Shown here piece after piece: positions 33,565 to 41,216 of a stretch of 64,000 nucleotides of DNA. The notes beneath the pieces are model-generated. The model had not been told where the DNA came from and made no database searches. It was given only the letters and a program-made list of their open reading frames with translations. The stretch lies in contig NZ_CP158367.1 of NCBI RefSeq assembly GCF_040267685.1, forward strand, positions 310,001-374,000, read 5' to 3'. This DNA is from Proteinivorax tanatarense. Lineage in GTDB: Bacteria; Bacillota; Proteinivoracia; Proteinivoracales; Proteinivoracaceae. Within the stretch, counting starts at the first letter, position 1, and each line of letters starts with the position of its first letter. A program made the translations under genes and the position numbers.

Positions 33565-34896
33565 ATGTCAAAGGTGGTAATTATAGCTGATGATTTAACA
33601 GGTGCCAATGCTACTGGAGTTCTACTGGCTAGGAAGGGATTTAAAACAGGAACCTATCTTAATATTGATAGATACTCTAAAGATAATAACTGCGAAGTAA
33701 TATCTATAAGCACTGATAGTAGAGCTATTAGCGCAAAAAATGCTTACCAACGTGTGCAAAGCGTTGCTCAGTTTTTTAAAGATGATGATGTTTCATTATT
33801 TGCCAATAGGATTGATTCTACGTTGAGAGGGAATATTGGAGCTGAAACTGAGGCCCTTTTGGATATTTTAGAAGATCATATGGCTATCGTGGTTTGTTCT
33901 TTTCCTTCATCGGGAAGGACGTCAGTCGGGGGGTACCTAACTGTTGATTCTTTGCCGCTGGAGAAAACTGCGGTGGCCCAGGATCCTAAAACTCCTATTA
34001 GTCAATCGTATATTCCGCAGCTAATTCAAGAGCAAACTGATTACCCGTTAGGATTTATTCCCTTAAAAGTGGTGTTAAAAGGTTGTAGCACTATAGCAGT
34101 TCAGCTTGCAAAACAAAGGGAATTGGGTAACAGAATTGTTGTGGTGGATGCAACCACTGATGAGGATATAAAAGAGATAGCAAAGGCTACTAGGGAAAGT
34201 AAAATTAACGCTATATCGGTGGACCCGGGACCATTTACATCCGCCCTTGCTTCTCAAATCTTAGAGGATAGTAAAGAGAAATTTTTGGGACAAAAAACTA
34301 TGTTTGTAGTGGGAAGCGTAACCGATGTTACTAGAGGTCAGCTAGAAGAGTTAAAGTTAAAGCATAGGCCGTTAACAGTTAAAGTATCACCTATGGACTT
34401 AATTTATGATGATATCAAAGAGAAAGAAATTGAACGAGCAACAAAAAAGTTACTGCAGGATATGGATAGTTACAAAATCATTGGAGTAGCAACCACCAAA
34501 AACAAAGAAGGTGTGTTGAATTTGCCCCAAATAGCTAAAGAACTAAAAATTTCAGAAGATGATGTAGCTAACCGGATTTCTAAGGGGCTTGGAGAAATAA
34601 CCAAAAGAGTTATGAAAGAAAGTAAGGGCAAAATTGGTGGGTTGTATACCAGTGGTGGTGATGTAACTGTTGCTGTGTGTCATAGCCTTCAATCAGCAGG
34701 GATAGAGGTTAAAGATGAGGTGTTGCCATTAGCAGCCTATGGAAAGATACTTGGTGGTAGCTATGAAAACACTCCAATTATAACTAAGGGCGGTTTAATA
34801 GGTGATTCTAAAGCGATGATTACTGCACTGGAATATCTATTAACTAAAATTTCTACAAATCAATATTCCAATAAGGAGGAGAAGATAGATGAGTAA
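33565..34896 (+). CDS. dtnK: Four-carbon acid sugar kinase (D-threonate kinase type)
   Basis: This 443-residue DUF1537-family kinase has an N-terminal substrate domain ([16 protein letters not shown]; a KIDSTLRGN-like segment as RIDSTLRGN) and a C-terminal ATP domain ([19 protein letters not shown]). Family members phosphorylate D-threonate, L-threonate or D-erythronate at O4. With PdxA2 downstream the best fit is D-threonate to 4-phospho-D-threonate; stereochemistry cannot be read from sequence. Start after GGAGGCG, 17 bases from deoR. The gene ends inside the start of pdxA2 (ATGAGTAA overlap), so the two are translationally coupled. Confidence 0.88.
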   Translation: MSKVVIIADDLTGANATGVLLARKGFKTGTYLNIDRYSKDNNCEVISISTDSRAISAKNAYQRVQSVAQFFKDDDVSLFANRIDSTLRGNIGAETEALLDILEDHMAIVVCSFPSSGRTSVGGYLTVDSLPLEKTAVAQDPKTPISQSYIPQLIQEQTDYPLGFIPLKVVLKGCSTIAVQLAKQRELGNRIVVVDATTDEDIKEIAKATRESKINAISVDPGPFTSALASQILEDSKEKFLGQKTMFVVGSVTDVTRGQLEELKLKHRPLTVKVSPMDLIYDDIKEKEIERATKKLLQDMDSYKIIGVATTKNKEGVLNLPQIAKELKISEDDVANRISKGLGEITKRVMKESKGKIGGLYTSGGDVTVAVCHSLQSAGIEVKDEVLPLAAYGKILGGSYENTPIITKGGLIGDSKAMITALEYLLTKISTNQYSNKEEKIDE

Positions 34897-35890
34897 AGCG
34901 TATATTGCTGTTCCCATGGGAGACCCAGCTGGCATAGGACCAGAGATAGTAGTAAAAGCCATAGCAGAAGACAGCTTACATGAAGAAGGGAAGGTGGTAA
35001 TTATTGGTGATAAAGAAACATTAAAACAAGCTGCTGATATTACCGGATTAAACAATTTAGAAATTAACGAGATTACTAAAGCTAGTGAGGGAAGATACCA
35101 ACCTGGTGTGTTGAATCTATTTAATTTAGCTAATGTAGATATAAATAAACTAAAGCTAGGAGAAATTCAGGGTGCTGCAGGTAAAGCAGCCTTTGAATAT
35201 ATTAAAAAGTCTGTAGACCTTGCCTTAGATGGAGAGGTTGATGTAGTTGCTACAACTCCAATAAACAAAGAAGCTTTAGCTGCTGGAGGGGTTAACTATA
35301 TTGGTCATACTGAAATGCTTGCAGACCTCACAGATACAGATGATCCGCTTACGATGTTTGAAGTTAAAAATCTAAGGGTGTTTTTCTTATCTCGCCATGT
35401 TTCGTTGCGGCAGGCTTGTGATATGGTAACTGAGGAAAGGGTATATGATTATATTGTTAGATGTTCAAAGGCTTTAGAACGTTTGGGAGTTAAGGAGGGA
35501 TCTATAGCAGTAGCTGGGCTAAACCCTCATAGCGGAGAAAATGGACTATTTGGCGACGAGGAAGTAGCGCAGATTGCCCCTGCTATAGAACGAGCTCAAA
35601 AAGATGGTTATAAGGTAGAAGGGACTATACCAGCTGATTCGGTATTTCATATAGCTTTAAATGGAAAGTATGATGCAGTTTTATCTCTTTACCACGACCA
35701 GGGTCATATAGCGACAAAAATGGTGGATTTTGAAAGGACGATAGCCATCACAAACAACCTTCCTTTTTTAAGGACATCAGTAGACCATGGTACCGCCTTT
35801 GATATAGCAGGGACCGCCAAGGCAAGTGCTGTTAGCTTAGTAGAAGCTATTAAGCTTGGCGCAAAGTATGGACCTAAATTTAAAAGGTAG
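34889..35890 (+). CDS. pdxA2: 4-phospho-D-threonate dehydrogenase (PdxA-like)
   Basis: This 333-residue PdxA2-type NAD-dependent oxidative decarboxylase would convert 4-phospho-D-threonate to dihydroxyacetone phosphate and CO2. Marks are [13 protein letters not shown], the metal-binding [21 protein letters not shown], and [11 protein letters not shown] near the end. It overlaps dtnK by eight bases, which argues for the sugar-acid pathway rather than vitamin B6 synthesis. A stable hairpin and 110 bp separate it from gntP. Confidence 0.9.
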   Translation: MSKAYIAVPMGDPAGIGPEIVVKAIAEDSLHEEGKVVIIGDKETLKQAADITGLNNLEINEITKASEGRYQPGVLNLFNLANVDINKLKLGEIQGAAGKAAFEYIKKSVDLALDGEVDVVATTPINKEALAAGGVNYIGHTEMLADLTDTDDPLTMFEVKNLRVFFLSRHVSLRQACDMVTEERVYDYIVRCSKALERLGVKEGSIAVAGLNPHSGENGLFGDEEVAQIAPAIERAQKDGYKVEGTIPADSVFHIALNGKYDAVLSLYHDQGHIATKMVDFERTIAITNNLPFLRTSVDHGTAFDIAGTAKASAVSLVEAIKLGAKYGPKFKR

Positions 35891-35940
35891 CATTGATTTA
35901 ATATGATTATTTAATAATTTGTCTAATCTAGTAATTAATT

Positions 35941-35967
35941 TGGTGCCCTGCCAAATGTGGGGCACCA
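35941..35967 (+). other. Intra-operon hairpin before gntP
   Basis: TGGTGCCC and GGGCACCA form an eight-pair stem with an 11-base loop and no T run. It is more likely an RNA-stability or processing element than a terminator. Confidence 0.5.
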
Positions 35968-36000
35968 GTAAACATATAATATACTAAGGAGGAATACCAT

Positions 36001-37377
36001 ATGTCTACATCTTTTGGAATTTTAGGTCTTTTATTAGGTCTTGTGCTACTATTTGTATTTATTTTAAAGACAAAGATTCATGTGTTTTTGGCTCTAATAA
36101 TTTCAGCCTCAATTATTGGACTTACTAATGGAGTAGCGCCTGGTGAAGTAGTGGAACATATTCAAGTAGGCTTCGGAACAACCTTAGGTAATATCGGTAT
36201 TATTATTGGTTTTGGTGTTATGATGGGACAGATATTTGAAATGTCCGGTGCTGCAGAAAGAATGGCAAAAACTTTTACTAAAATGCTTGGTAAGGGTCGA
36301 GAGGAAATCGCCATGGCATTGACTGGATTTATTGTTTCTATTCCAATTTTTTGTGATTCAGGGTTTGTTGTTCTTTCGCCGCTAGCCAAAGCTATTTCTA
36401 GGAAAATAAAAAAATCAGTTATTTCCCTTGGTATTGCTTTGGCGTTGGGGCTTGTTATAACTCACTCCTTAGTTCCCCCTACTCCAGGTCCTGTAGGTGT
36501 TGCTGCAATTTTTGGGGTTGGCATCGGAAGCATTCTGTTATGGGGACTTATATTAGCTGTGCCCATGACCGCTGCGGGGATGGTATATGGCAGTTGGGTA
36601 GGCAAAAAGATTTATCAGCTTCCGGGAGACAAGGAAGGGGAATGGATAAGGCCGCAATTTCAGCAGCCTGACTATGGCAATCTAGATATGGATGACAATA
36701 AAACATTGCCCTCGTTTTTTATGTCTATATTACCTATTTTAGTACCAATTGTTTTAATTTTAGTTAATACAACAATGACAGCTTACGCAGATATTAACGA
36801 GTTAGAAAACTTTGTACATCCGATGATTGAATTTCTAGGAGCCCCTGTTATAGCTGTTGCAATAGGTCTTCTAATTGCAATTTTTGGGTTAGCAAAAGGG
36901 TTTACAAGAGAAGTAACACTTGAAAATATGGAAGAAGGTATTAAATCTGCCGGTATTATCATTTTAGTAACCGGTGGTGGTGGAGCGTTAGGTAGAATTA
37001 TCGGCGAAAGTGGTTTAGGTGAAGAAATAGCACTATGGTTAGCCGGTATTGGAATACCAGGAATTTTAGTGCCCTTTGCTATCGCTTCAATGGTTAGATT
37101 GATTCAAGGTAGCGGTACTGTTGCTATGTTAACAGCAGCTAGTATCACTGCCCCAATGGTGGATAGTCTTGGAGTGGACCCTGTGTTTGCCGCATTGGCA
37201 GCTTGCGTTGGTTCGTTAGTGTTTTCCTATTTCAACGACAGCTATTTCTGGGTTGTTAACCGCACGCTTGGGATCAAAGACGTAAAAGAGCAAATAAGAG
37301 TATGGTCAGTAACAACTACAATTGCATGGGCTGTAGGCTTTGTTTGCTTGCTAGTGCTTAACGGTATTTTTGGATAA
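36001..37377 (+). CDS. GntP-family sugar-acid permease
   Basis: This 458-residue membrane protein has about 12 hydrophobic segments and the GntP-family signature GSGTVAMLTAASITAPMV, plus SLVPPTPGPVG. Family members carry gluconate and related sugar acids with protons. As the last gene of the deoR-dtnK-pdxA2 operon it should import the pathway substrate (a threonate-type C4 acid). The ATG follows AAGGAGGAATACC. A good terminator follows. Confidence 0.92.
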   Translation: MSTSFGILGLLLGLVLLFVFILKTKIHVFLALIISASIIGLTNGVAPGEVVEHIQVGFGTTLGNIGIIIGFGVMMGQIFEMSGAAERMAKTFTKMLGKGREEIAMALTGFIVSIPIFCDSGFVVLSPLAKAISRKIKKSVISLGIALALGLVITHSLVPPTPGPVGVAAIFGVGIGSILLWGLILAVPMTAAGMVYGSWVGKKIYQLPGDKEGEWIRPQFQQPDYGNLDMDDNKTLPSFFMSILPILVPIVLILVNTTMTAYADINELENFVHPMIEFLGAPVIAVAIGLLIAIFGLAKGFTREVTLENMEEGIKSAGIIILVTGGGGALGRIIGESGLGEEIALWLAGIGIPGILVPFAIASMVRLIQGSGTVAMLTAASITAPMVDSLGVDPVFAALAACVGSLVFSYFNDSYFWVVNRTLGIKDVKEQIRVWSVTTTIAWAVGFVCLLVLNGIFG

Positions 37378-37462
37378 AGTTATAAATATAGACAAATGGA
37401 AACGTAATCAAAATAGTATTGGAACTTCTAAAAGATGCTACAAAAGTATGATTAGCTTATTT

Positions 37463-37495
37463 GGAACAAGGCGTTTAAGCCTTGTTCCTTTTTTT
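37463..37495 (+). terminator. Terminator of the dtn/gntP operon
   Basis: GGAACAAGGC and GCCTTGTTCC pair perfectly around GTTTAA, followed by seven T. Confidence 0.92.
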
Positions 37496-37581
37496 GTTAT
37501 AAGTGATGTGCACTAAAGGCCTTTACCATGGCATCGATTGACAGTGTTATCTGCTTTTTTCTAAAAACAATAGTTTGCCAT

Positions 37582-37610
37582 TTGACAAGGTTGCAATCTA
37601 TTGATAGAAT
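37582..37610 (+). promoter_or_regulatory. Promoter of the yrrT-luxS-mccB-mccA operon
   Basis: TTGACA (37582-37587) and TAGAAT (37605-37610) are 17 bp apart, 52 bp before the first gene. I see no S-box or T-box in the short leader. Confidence 0.8.
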
Positions 37611-37661
37611 ATCCCTATTAAACATATATGGATTGTATAGAATGGATGGGAGGTTTTTAAA

Positions 37662-38306
37662 ATTTCTAGGTTTAATGAGGTTTTTGATCAATGGGCAGGT
37701 AGTTATGATGATACTGTTTATAGCGGTGAAAGTGAGTACTGTAAGGTCTTTGAAAACTATAACGGTATTTTGTCAGAGGTTTGTGCTAATCTAAAGGCTG
37801 GACTAACTTTAGAAATAGGTGTGGGAACAGGAAATCTGACCGATAAACTAATAGATAGTGGCGCTAGTGTCATTGGGGTTGAACCTTCAACTGAAATGAG
37901 AAAATTGGCTACTAAAAAAAATTCAGATTTAAAAATTTACAACGGCCATTTTCTAAACATCTCCAGTACACTAACTATAAAATTTGATAATATAGTGTCT
38001 TCATATGCTTTTCATCATTTGACATTATCAGAGAAAAGGCAAGCGATTCAGTATTTAAAAAGACATCTCAATCCAGGTGGTAGAATTGTCATTGCTGATA
38101 CTATGTTTGAATCGGCAAAGTACAAAAAAGAGCTATATAGTTCAGTAAAGAAAAATGGACAGTTTAATCTACTTGAAGATTTAAATAGCGAATATTACGA
38201 GTTGCTGGAGTCAGTTACGTCAATATTTGAGGATTTTAATTTCCAATTTAACACTAAAAAGATGAATGAGTTTGTTTGGGTAATTACAGCGCAAAGGAGA
38301 GATTAA
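37662..38306 (+). CDS. SAM-dependent methyltransferase (YrrT-like), apparent ATT start
   Basis: This methyltransferase of about 214 residues starts SRFNEVFDQWAGSYDDTVY and has the SAM motif LEIGVGTGNLTDKL, GVEPSTEMRKLA and FDNIVSSYAFHHL. It fits the YrrT position in the Bacillus-type operon for methionine to cysteine recycling. The frame opens after TAG 37638. It has no ATG, GTG or TTG until TTG 37767, which is past the conserved DQW/SYDDTV region. ATT 37662 lies eight bases after GGGAGG and is the best start. One base separates its stop from luxS. Confidence 0.85.
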   Translation: MSRFNEVFDQWAGSYDDTVYSGESEYCKVFENYNGILSEVCANLKAGLTLEIGVGTGNLTDKLIDSGASVIGVEPSTEMRKLATKKNSDLKIYNGHFLNISSTLTIKFDNIVSSYAFHHLTLSEKRQAIQYLKRHLNPGGRIVIADTMFESAKYKKELYSSVKKNGQFNLLEDLNSEYYELLESVTSIFEDFNFQFNTKKMNEFVWVITAQRRD

Positions 38307-38307
38307 C

Positions 38308-38763
38308 ATGAAGGATATTGTAGTGGAAAGCTTTACTATGGATCATACAAAGGTAGAAGCCCCTTTTGTAAGGAAGTGTGGCCAGATTATTACACCAAAA
38401 AAGGACATGATTACAAAGTTTGATCTCCGTTTTGTCCAGCCTAATAAAACGGCTATCCCTACAGCAGCTTTACATGGGATGGAGCATTTAATGGCAGGCT
38501 TTATAAGGTCAGAAATAGCTGATGTTGTGGACATTTCACCTATGGGTTGTCGTACAGGTTTCTACTTAATCTTAATAGGTGACGTAACGGAAGATGAAGT
38601 CGTTAAAGCGCTAATTAATGCGTTAGAGAAAGTTACAATGGCTGAAGAAATTCCAGCAGCCAATCCAGTTCAATGTGGCAACTATAGGGATTTGTCCCTT
38701 TTTGGAGCGCAGGAATATGCAAAAGATTTGCTGAAAGCTTTCAAAAATAAGTACCAAGCGTAA
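38308..38763 (+). CDS. luxS: S-ribosylhomocysteine lyase
   Basis: This 151-residue LuxS cleaves S-ribosylhomocysteine to homocysteine and the AI-2 precursor DPD. The metal ligands are H56 and H60 (in HGMEH, with E59 catalytic) and C123 (VQCGNY); the catalytic C81 lies in MGCRTGFY. It overlaps functionally with its operon neighbours: homocysteine passes to MccA and MccB. ATG follows AAAGGAGAG, one base after the methyltransferase stop. Length and motifs are normal. Confidence 0.97.
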   Translation: MKDIVVESFTMDHTKVEAPFVRKCGQIITPKKDMITKFDLRFVQPNKTAIPTAALHGMEHLMAGFIRSEIADVVDISPMGCRTGFYLILIGDVTEDEVVKALINALEKVTMAEEIPAANPVQCGNYRDLSLFGAQEYAKDLLKAFKNKYQA

Positions 38764-38818
38764 CTTTTAGCACTTAATAGCTCATAAATTTTAAATTAGA
38801 AATGAAAGGATGATAAAT

Positions 38819-39922
38819 ATGAAATTTAATTCATTAGTTATACATGGTGGAATAGATGGAGACAAACATACAGGAGCGGTTACTGTACCAATTTACCAGA
38901 CATCAACCTATACTCAATCGGCCCCTGGGGTACACAAAGGGTTTGAGTATTCCCGTACTGGCAATCCAACAAGGCAAGCTTTAGAAAAGCTAATAGCCGA
39001 TTTAGAGGAAGGTAGCGATGGATTTGCTTTTAGCTCCGGCATGGCTGCTATATCCTCTGTGTTAATGCTTTTTAACTCCGGTGACCATATTATCTTTGGC
39101 GATGATTTATATGGTGGAACCCATAGAGTGATAAATCATGTGTTTAAAAATTTTGGCATTGAAAGCTCTTTCGTCGATTCTAGTAATCTACAGGATGTTA
39201 AAGAAGCGATAAAACCTAATACAAAAGCAATCTTTATTGAGACTCCTTCAAATCCAATGATGAAGGTAACTGACATTAGCTCTATTGCTAAGATATCTAA
39301 AGAGAGCAACCTACTATTAATTGTAGATAATACCTTTATGACTCCATATCTACAGAAACCTTTGAATTTAGGAGCAGATATAGTACTACACAGTGCAACA
39401 AAATACCTAGGAGGACACAGTGACTTAGTAGCTGGTCTGGTAGCTGTTAATAAAAAGTCATTAGCTGAAAAACTTCACTTTATTCAAAACTCTGTTGGTG
39501 CTATTTTAGGACCTCAAGACAGCTGGTTGTTAATTAAGGGCATAAAAACTTTGCCTTTGCGAATGGACAGACATATCTATAATACTGAAAGAGTAATCGA
39601 ACACTTACAGGCTCAAAGCTGGGTTACTAAAATACATCACCCTAAGTTTAAATCACAAGACAACTCCCAGAAGTTTGGCGGTATGGTAGCTTTTGAAGTA
39701 AAGGACAAAGAAACCCTAGATAGGTTAATTAAAAAGTTTAAAATTTTTACGTTCGCTGAAAGCTTAGGCGGGGTGGAAAGTTTAATATCTGTGCCAGCAC
39801 AAATGACCCATGCAGCTGTAGATGAAGATGTAAGGAAAGAGTTAGGAATTACAGATACATTGATGCGGGCTTCTGTAGGTGTTGAGGACATAGACGATAT
39901 ACTAAAAGACTTAACATTGTAG
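38819..39922 (+). CDS. mccB: Cystathionine gamma-lyase (MccB-like)
   Basis: This 367-residue PLP enzyme of the Cys/Met metabolism family has YSRTGNPTR and the PLP lysine K195 in HSATKYLGGHSD, plus SLGGVESL near the end. With MccA it converts homocysteine to cysteine. It is slightly shorter than usual, apparently lacking a small loop before FGGMVAFE. The start is ATG 38819, spaced from GAAAGGATG; an ATG at 38810 overlaps that site. The stop is ten bases from the mccA start. Confidence 0.92.
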   Translation: MKFNSLVIHGGIDGDKHTGAVTVPIYQTSTYTQSAPGVHKGFEYSRTGNPTRQALEKLIADLEEGSDGFAFSSGMAAISSVLMLFNSGDHIIFGDDLYGGTHRVINHVFKNFGIESSFVDSSNLQDVKEAIKPNTKAIFIETPSNPMMKVTDISSIAKISKESNLLLIVDNTFMTPYLQKPLNLGADIVLHSATKYLGGHSDLVAGLVAVNKKSLAEKLHFIQNSVGAILGPQDSWLLIKGIKTLPLRMDRHIYNTERVIEHLQAQSWVTKIHHPKFKSQDNSQKFGGMVAFEVKDKETLDRLIKKFKIFTFAESLGGVESLISVPAQMTHAAVDEDVRKELGITDTLMRASVGVEDIDDILKDLTL

Positions 39923-39932
39923 GTGAATGAAA

Positions 39933-40850
39933 ATGAAAGTTATAAATAACATAACTGATTTAATTGGAAATACCCCTATGCTTATGTTAAAGAACTTAGG
40001 TTTTCCACCAGAGGTGGAAGTGTATGCGAAACTAGAGTTTCTCAATCCAGGAGGATCTGTTAAAGACCGGATAGGACTTTGGATAATAGAAGAAGGTATT
40101 AAAGCAGGTTTAATAAAAGAAGGGACCACCATAGTTGAGGCCACTGCTGGGAATACAGGAATTGCCGTTGCGCTAGCGGCTCAACGTTATAACTTAGATG
40201 TTGTTTTTGTGGTGCCAGATAAGTTTTCTGTAGAAAAACAAACTATTATGAGAGCTTTAGGTGCAAAAATCATTAACACCAGCTCATCTAAGGGCTTAAA
40301 AGGGGCTTTTGAAAAGATTGAACAATTAAAGGAAGAATTAAAAGACGTTTTTGTTTTTGATCAGTTTAATAACCCCTTAAACCCTAGGGCTCACTTTAAT
40401 ACCACTGCTAGGGAAATAGAAAAGCAGGTTAAAGGAAATATTGATTACTTTCTTGCCGGCGCCGGCTCAGGCGGCACCTTCGGTGGCATTATGTCGCACC
40501 TTAAAGAGAAAAGTCCCACCATAAAAGGTGTGCTAGCAGACCCTGAAGGGTCTATAATTGGCGGCGGTGATTGCGGTGACTATAAGATTGAAGGTATAGG
40601 GAACGATTTTATCCCTAAGACTATGGACGTTCAATTAATTGATAGTGTAATTAAGGTCAGTGACGATAACGCTTTTAAGTGTGTAAAGGAGTTATCCCTA
40701 AAAGAAGGGATAATTGTAGGCTCATCGTCGGGCGCAGCAGTATCTGCAGTTAAAAAGTTAATTGAAAGGGAAAATATTACTCAAGGTAAGATAGTAACTG
40801 TTTTGCCGGATAAAGGTGACAGATACCTAAGTCAAGGACTCCTTGATTAA
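39933..40850 (+). CDS. mccA: O-acetylserine-dependent cystathionine beta-synthase (MccA-like)
   Basis: This 305-residue PLP beta-family enzyme has K44 in GGSVKDR, the phosphate loop GAGSGGTFGG and EATAGNTGIA. Sequence alone does not separate cysteine synthase (CysK) from MccA. Its place next to mccB and luxS favours a role in making cystathionine from homocysteine and O-acetylserine. I start at ATG 39933 because AGGTGA touches the other ATG at 39927. A huge inverted repeat follows the stop. Confidence 0.85.
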   Translation: MKVINNITDLIGNTPMLMLKNLGFPPEVEVYAKLEFLNPGGSVKDRIGLWIIEEGIKAGLIKEGTTIVEATAGNTGIAVALAAQRYNLDVVFVVPDKFSVEKQTIMRALGAKIINTSSSKGLKGAFEKIEQLKEELKDVFVFDQFNNPLNPRAHFNTTAREIEKQVKGNIDYFLAGAGSGGTFGGIMSHLKEKSPTIKGVLADPEGSIIGGGDCGDYKIEGIGNDFIPKTMDVQLIDSVIKVSDDNAFKCVKELSLKEGIIVGSSSGAAVSAVKKLIERENITQGKIVTVLPDKGDRYLSQGLLD

Positions 40851-40867
40851 GGGGGCAGGGACAAGGT

Positions 40868-40933
40868 AGTCTGACCCCAAGATTTAAGACGAGTATCTTC
40901 ATAGATGCTCGTCTTAAATCTTGGGGTCAGACT
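40868..40933. repeat. 30-bp inverted repeat carrying the GGGGTCAGAC motif
   Basis: AGTCTGACCCCAAGATTTAA (left arm 40868-40897) pairs with its near-exact complement at 40904-40933 (one G-U) around six bases. The right arm ends GGGGTCAGAC and is followed by TTTTGATATTTCAATAC, the dispersed repeat sequence. It can act as terminator for the mcc operon and is also the most symmetric member of the repeat family. Confidence 0.9.
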
Positions 40934-40949
40934 TTTGATATTTCAATAC

Positions 40950-41216
40950 TCTATTTCCTCCTAATATTTAGGACAAGGTGTTTAAGCCTCACACTTCTTT
41001 TCATGTATTATCTAGCCATAATAAAGTCAAGAAACAAAAAGAAGGAAAACAGCAGTTTGTTGTTAAATAAGTAATACTAAGCATTAAAAAAAGGTTATAA
41101 GTTGAACCTATATAGTATCAGTTTGTCCGGTAAATTGCCTATACGCTTACCGAGCTCTTTTTGTCCCAGCACCGTCGCTATAGAAAATACAGTTAACAGG
41201 TAGAAAGGATGGTAAT
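40950..41216. other. Non-coding gap with a degraded terminator
   Basis: AGGACAAGGTGTTTAAGCCT resembles the GGACAAGG hairpins at 19902 and 37463 but has lost its second arm. Nothing else is recognised before the Sel1 gene. Confidence 0.4.

Noticed and set aside
37495-37661. SAM (S-box) riboswitch upstream of the methionine-recycling operon
   Set aside because: The 50-nt leader is too short and lacks the conserved S-box junction sequences.
37528-37794. 88-codon frame upstream of the methyltransferase
   Set aside because: It overlaps the promoter and the true methyltransferase frame, and its hydrophobic residues come from reading T-rich sequence in the wrong frame.
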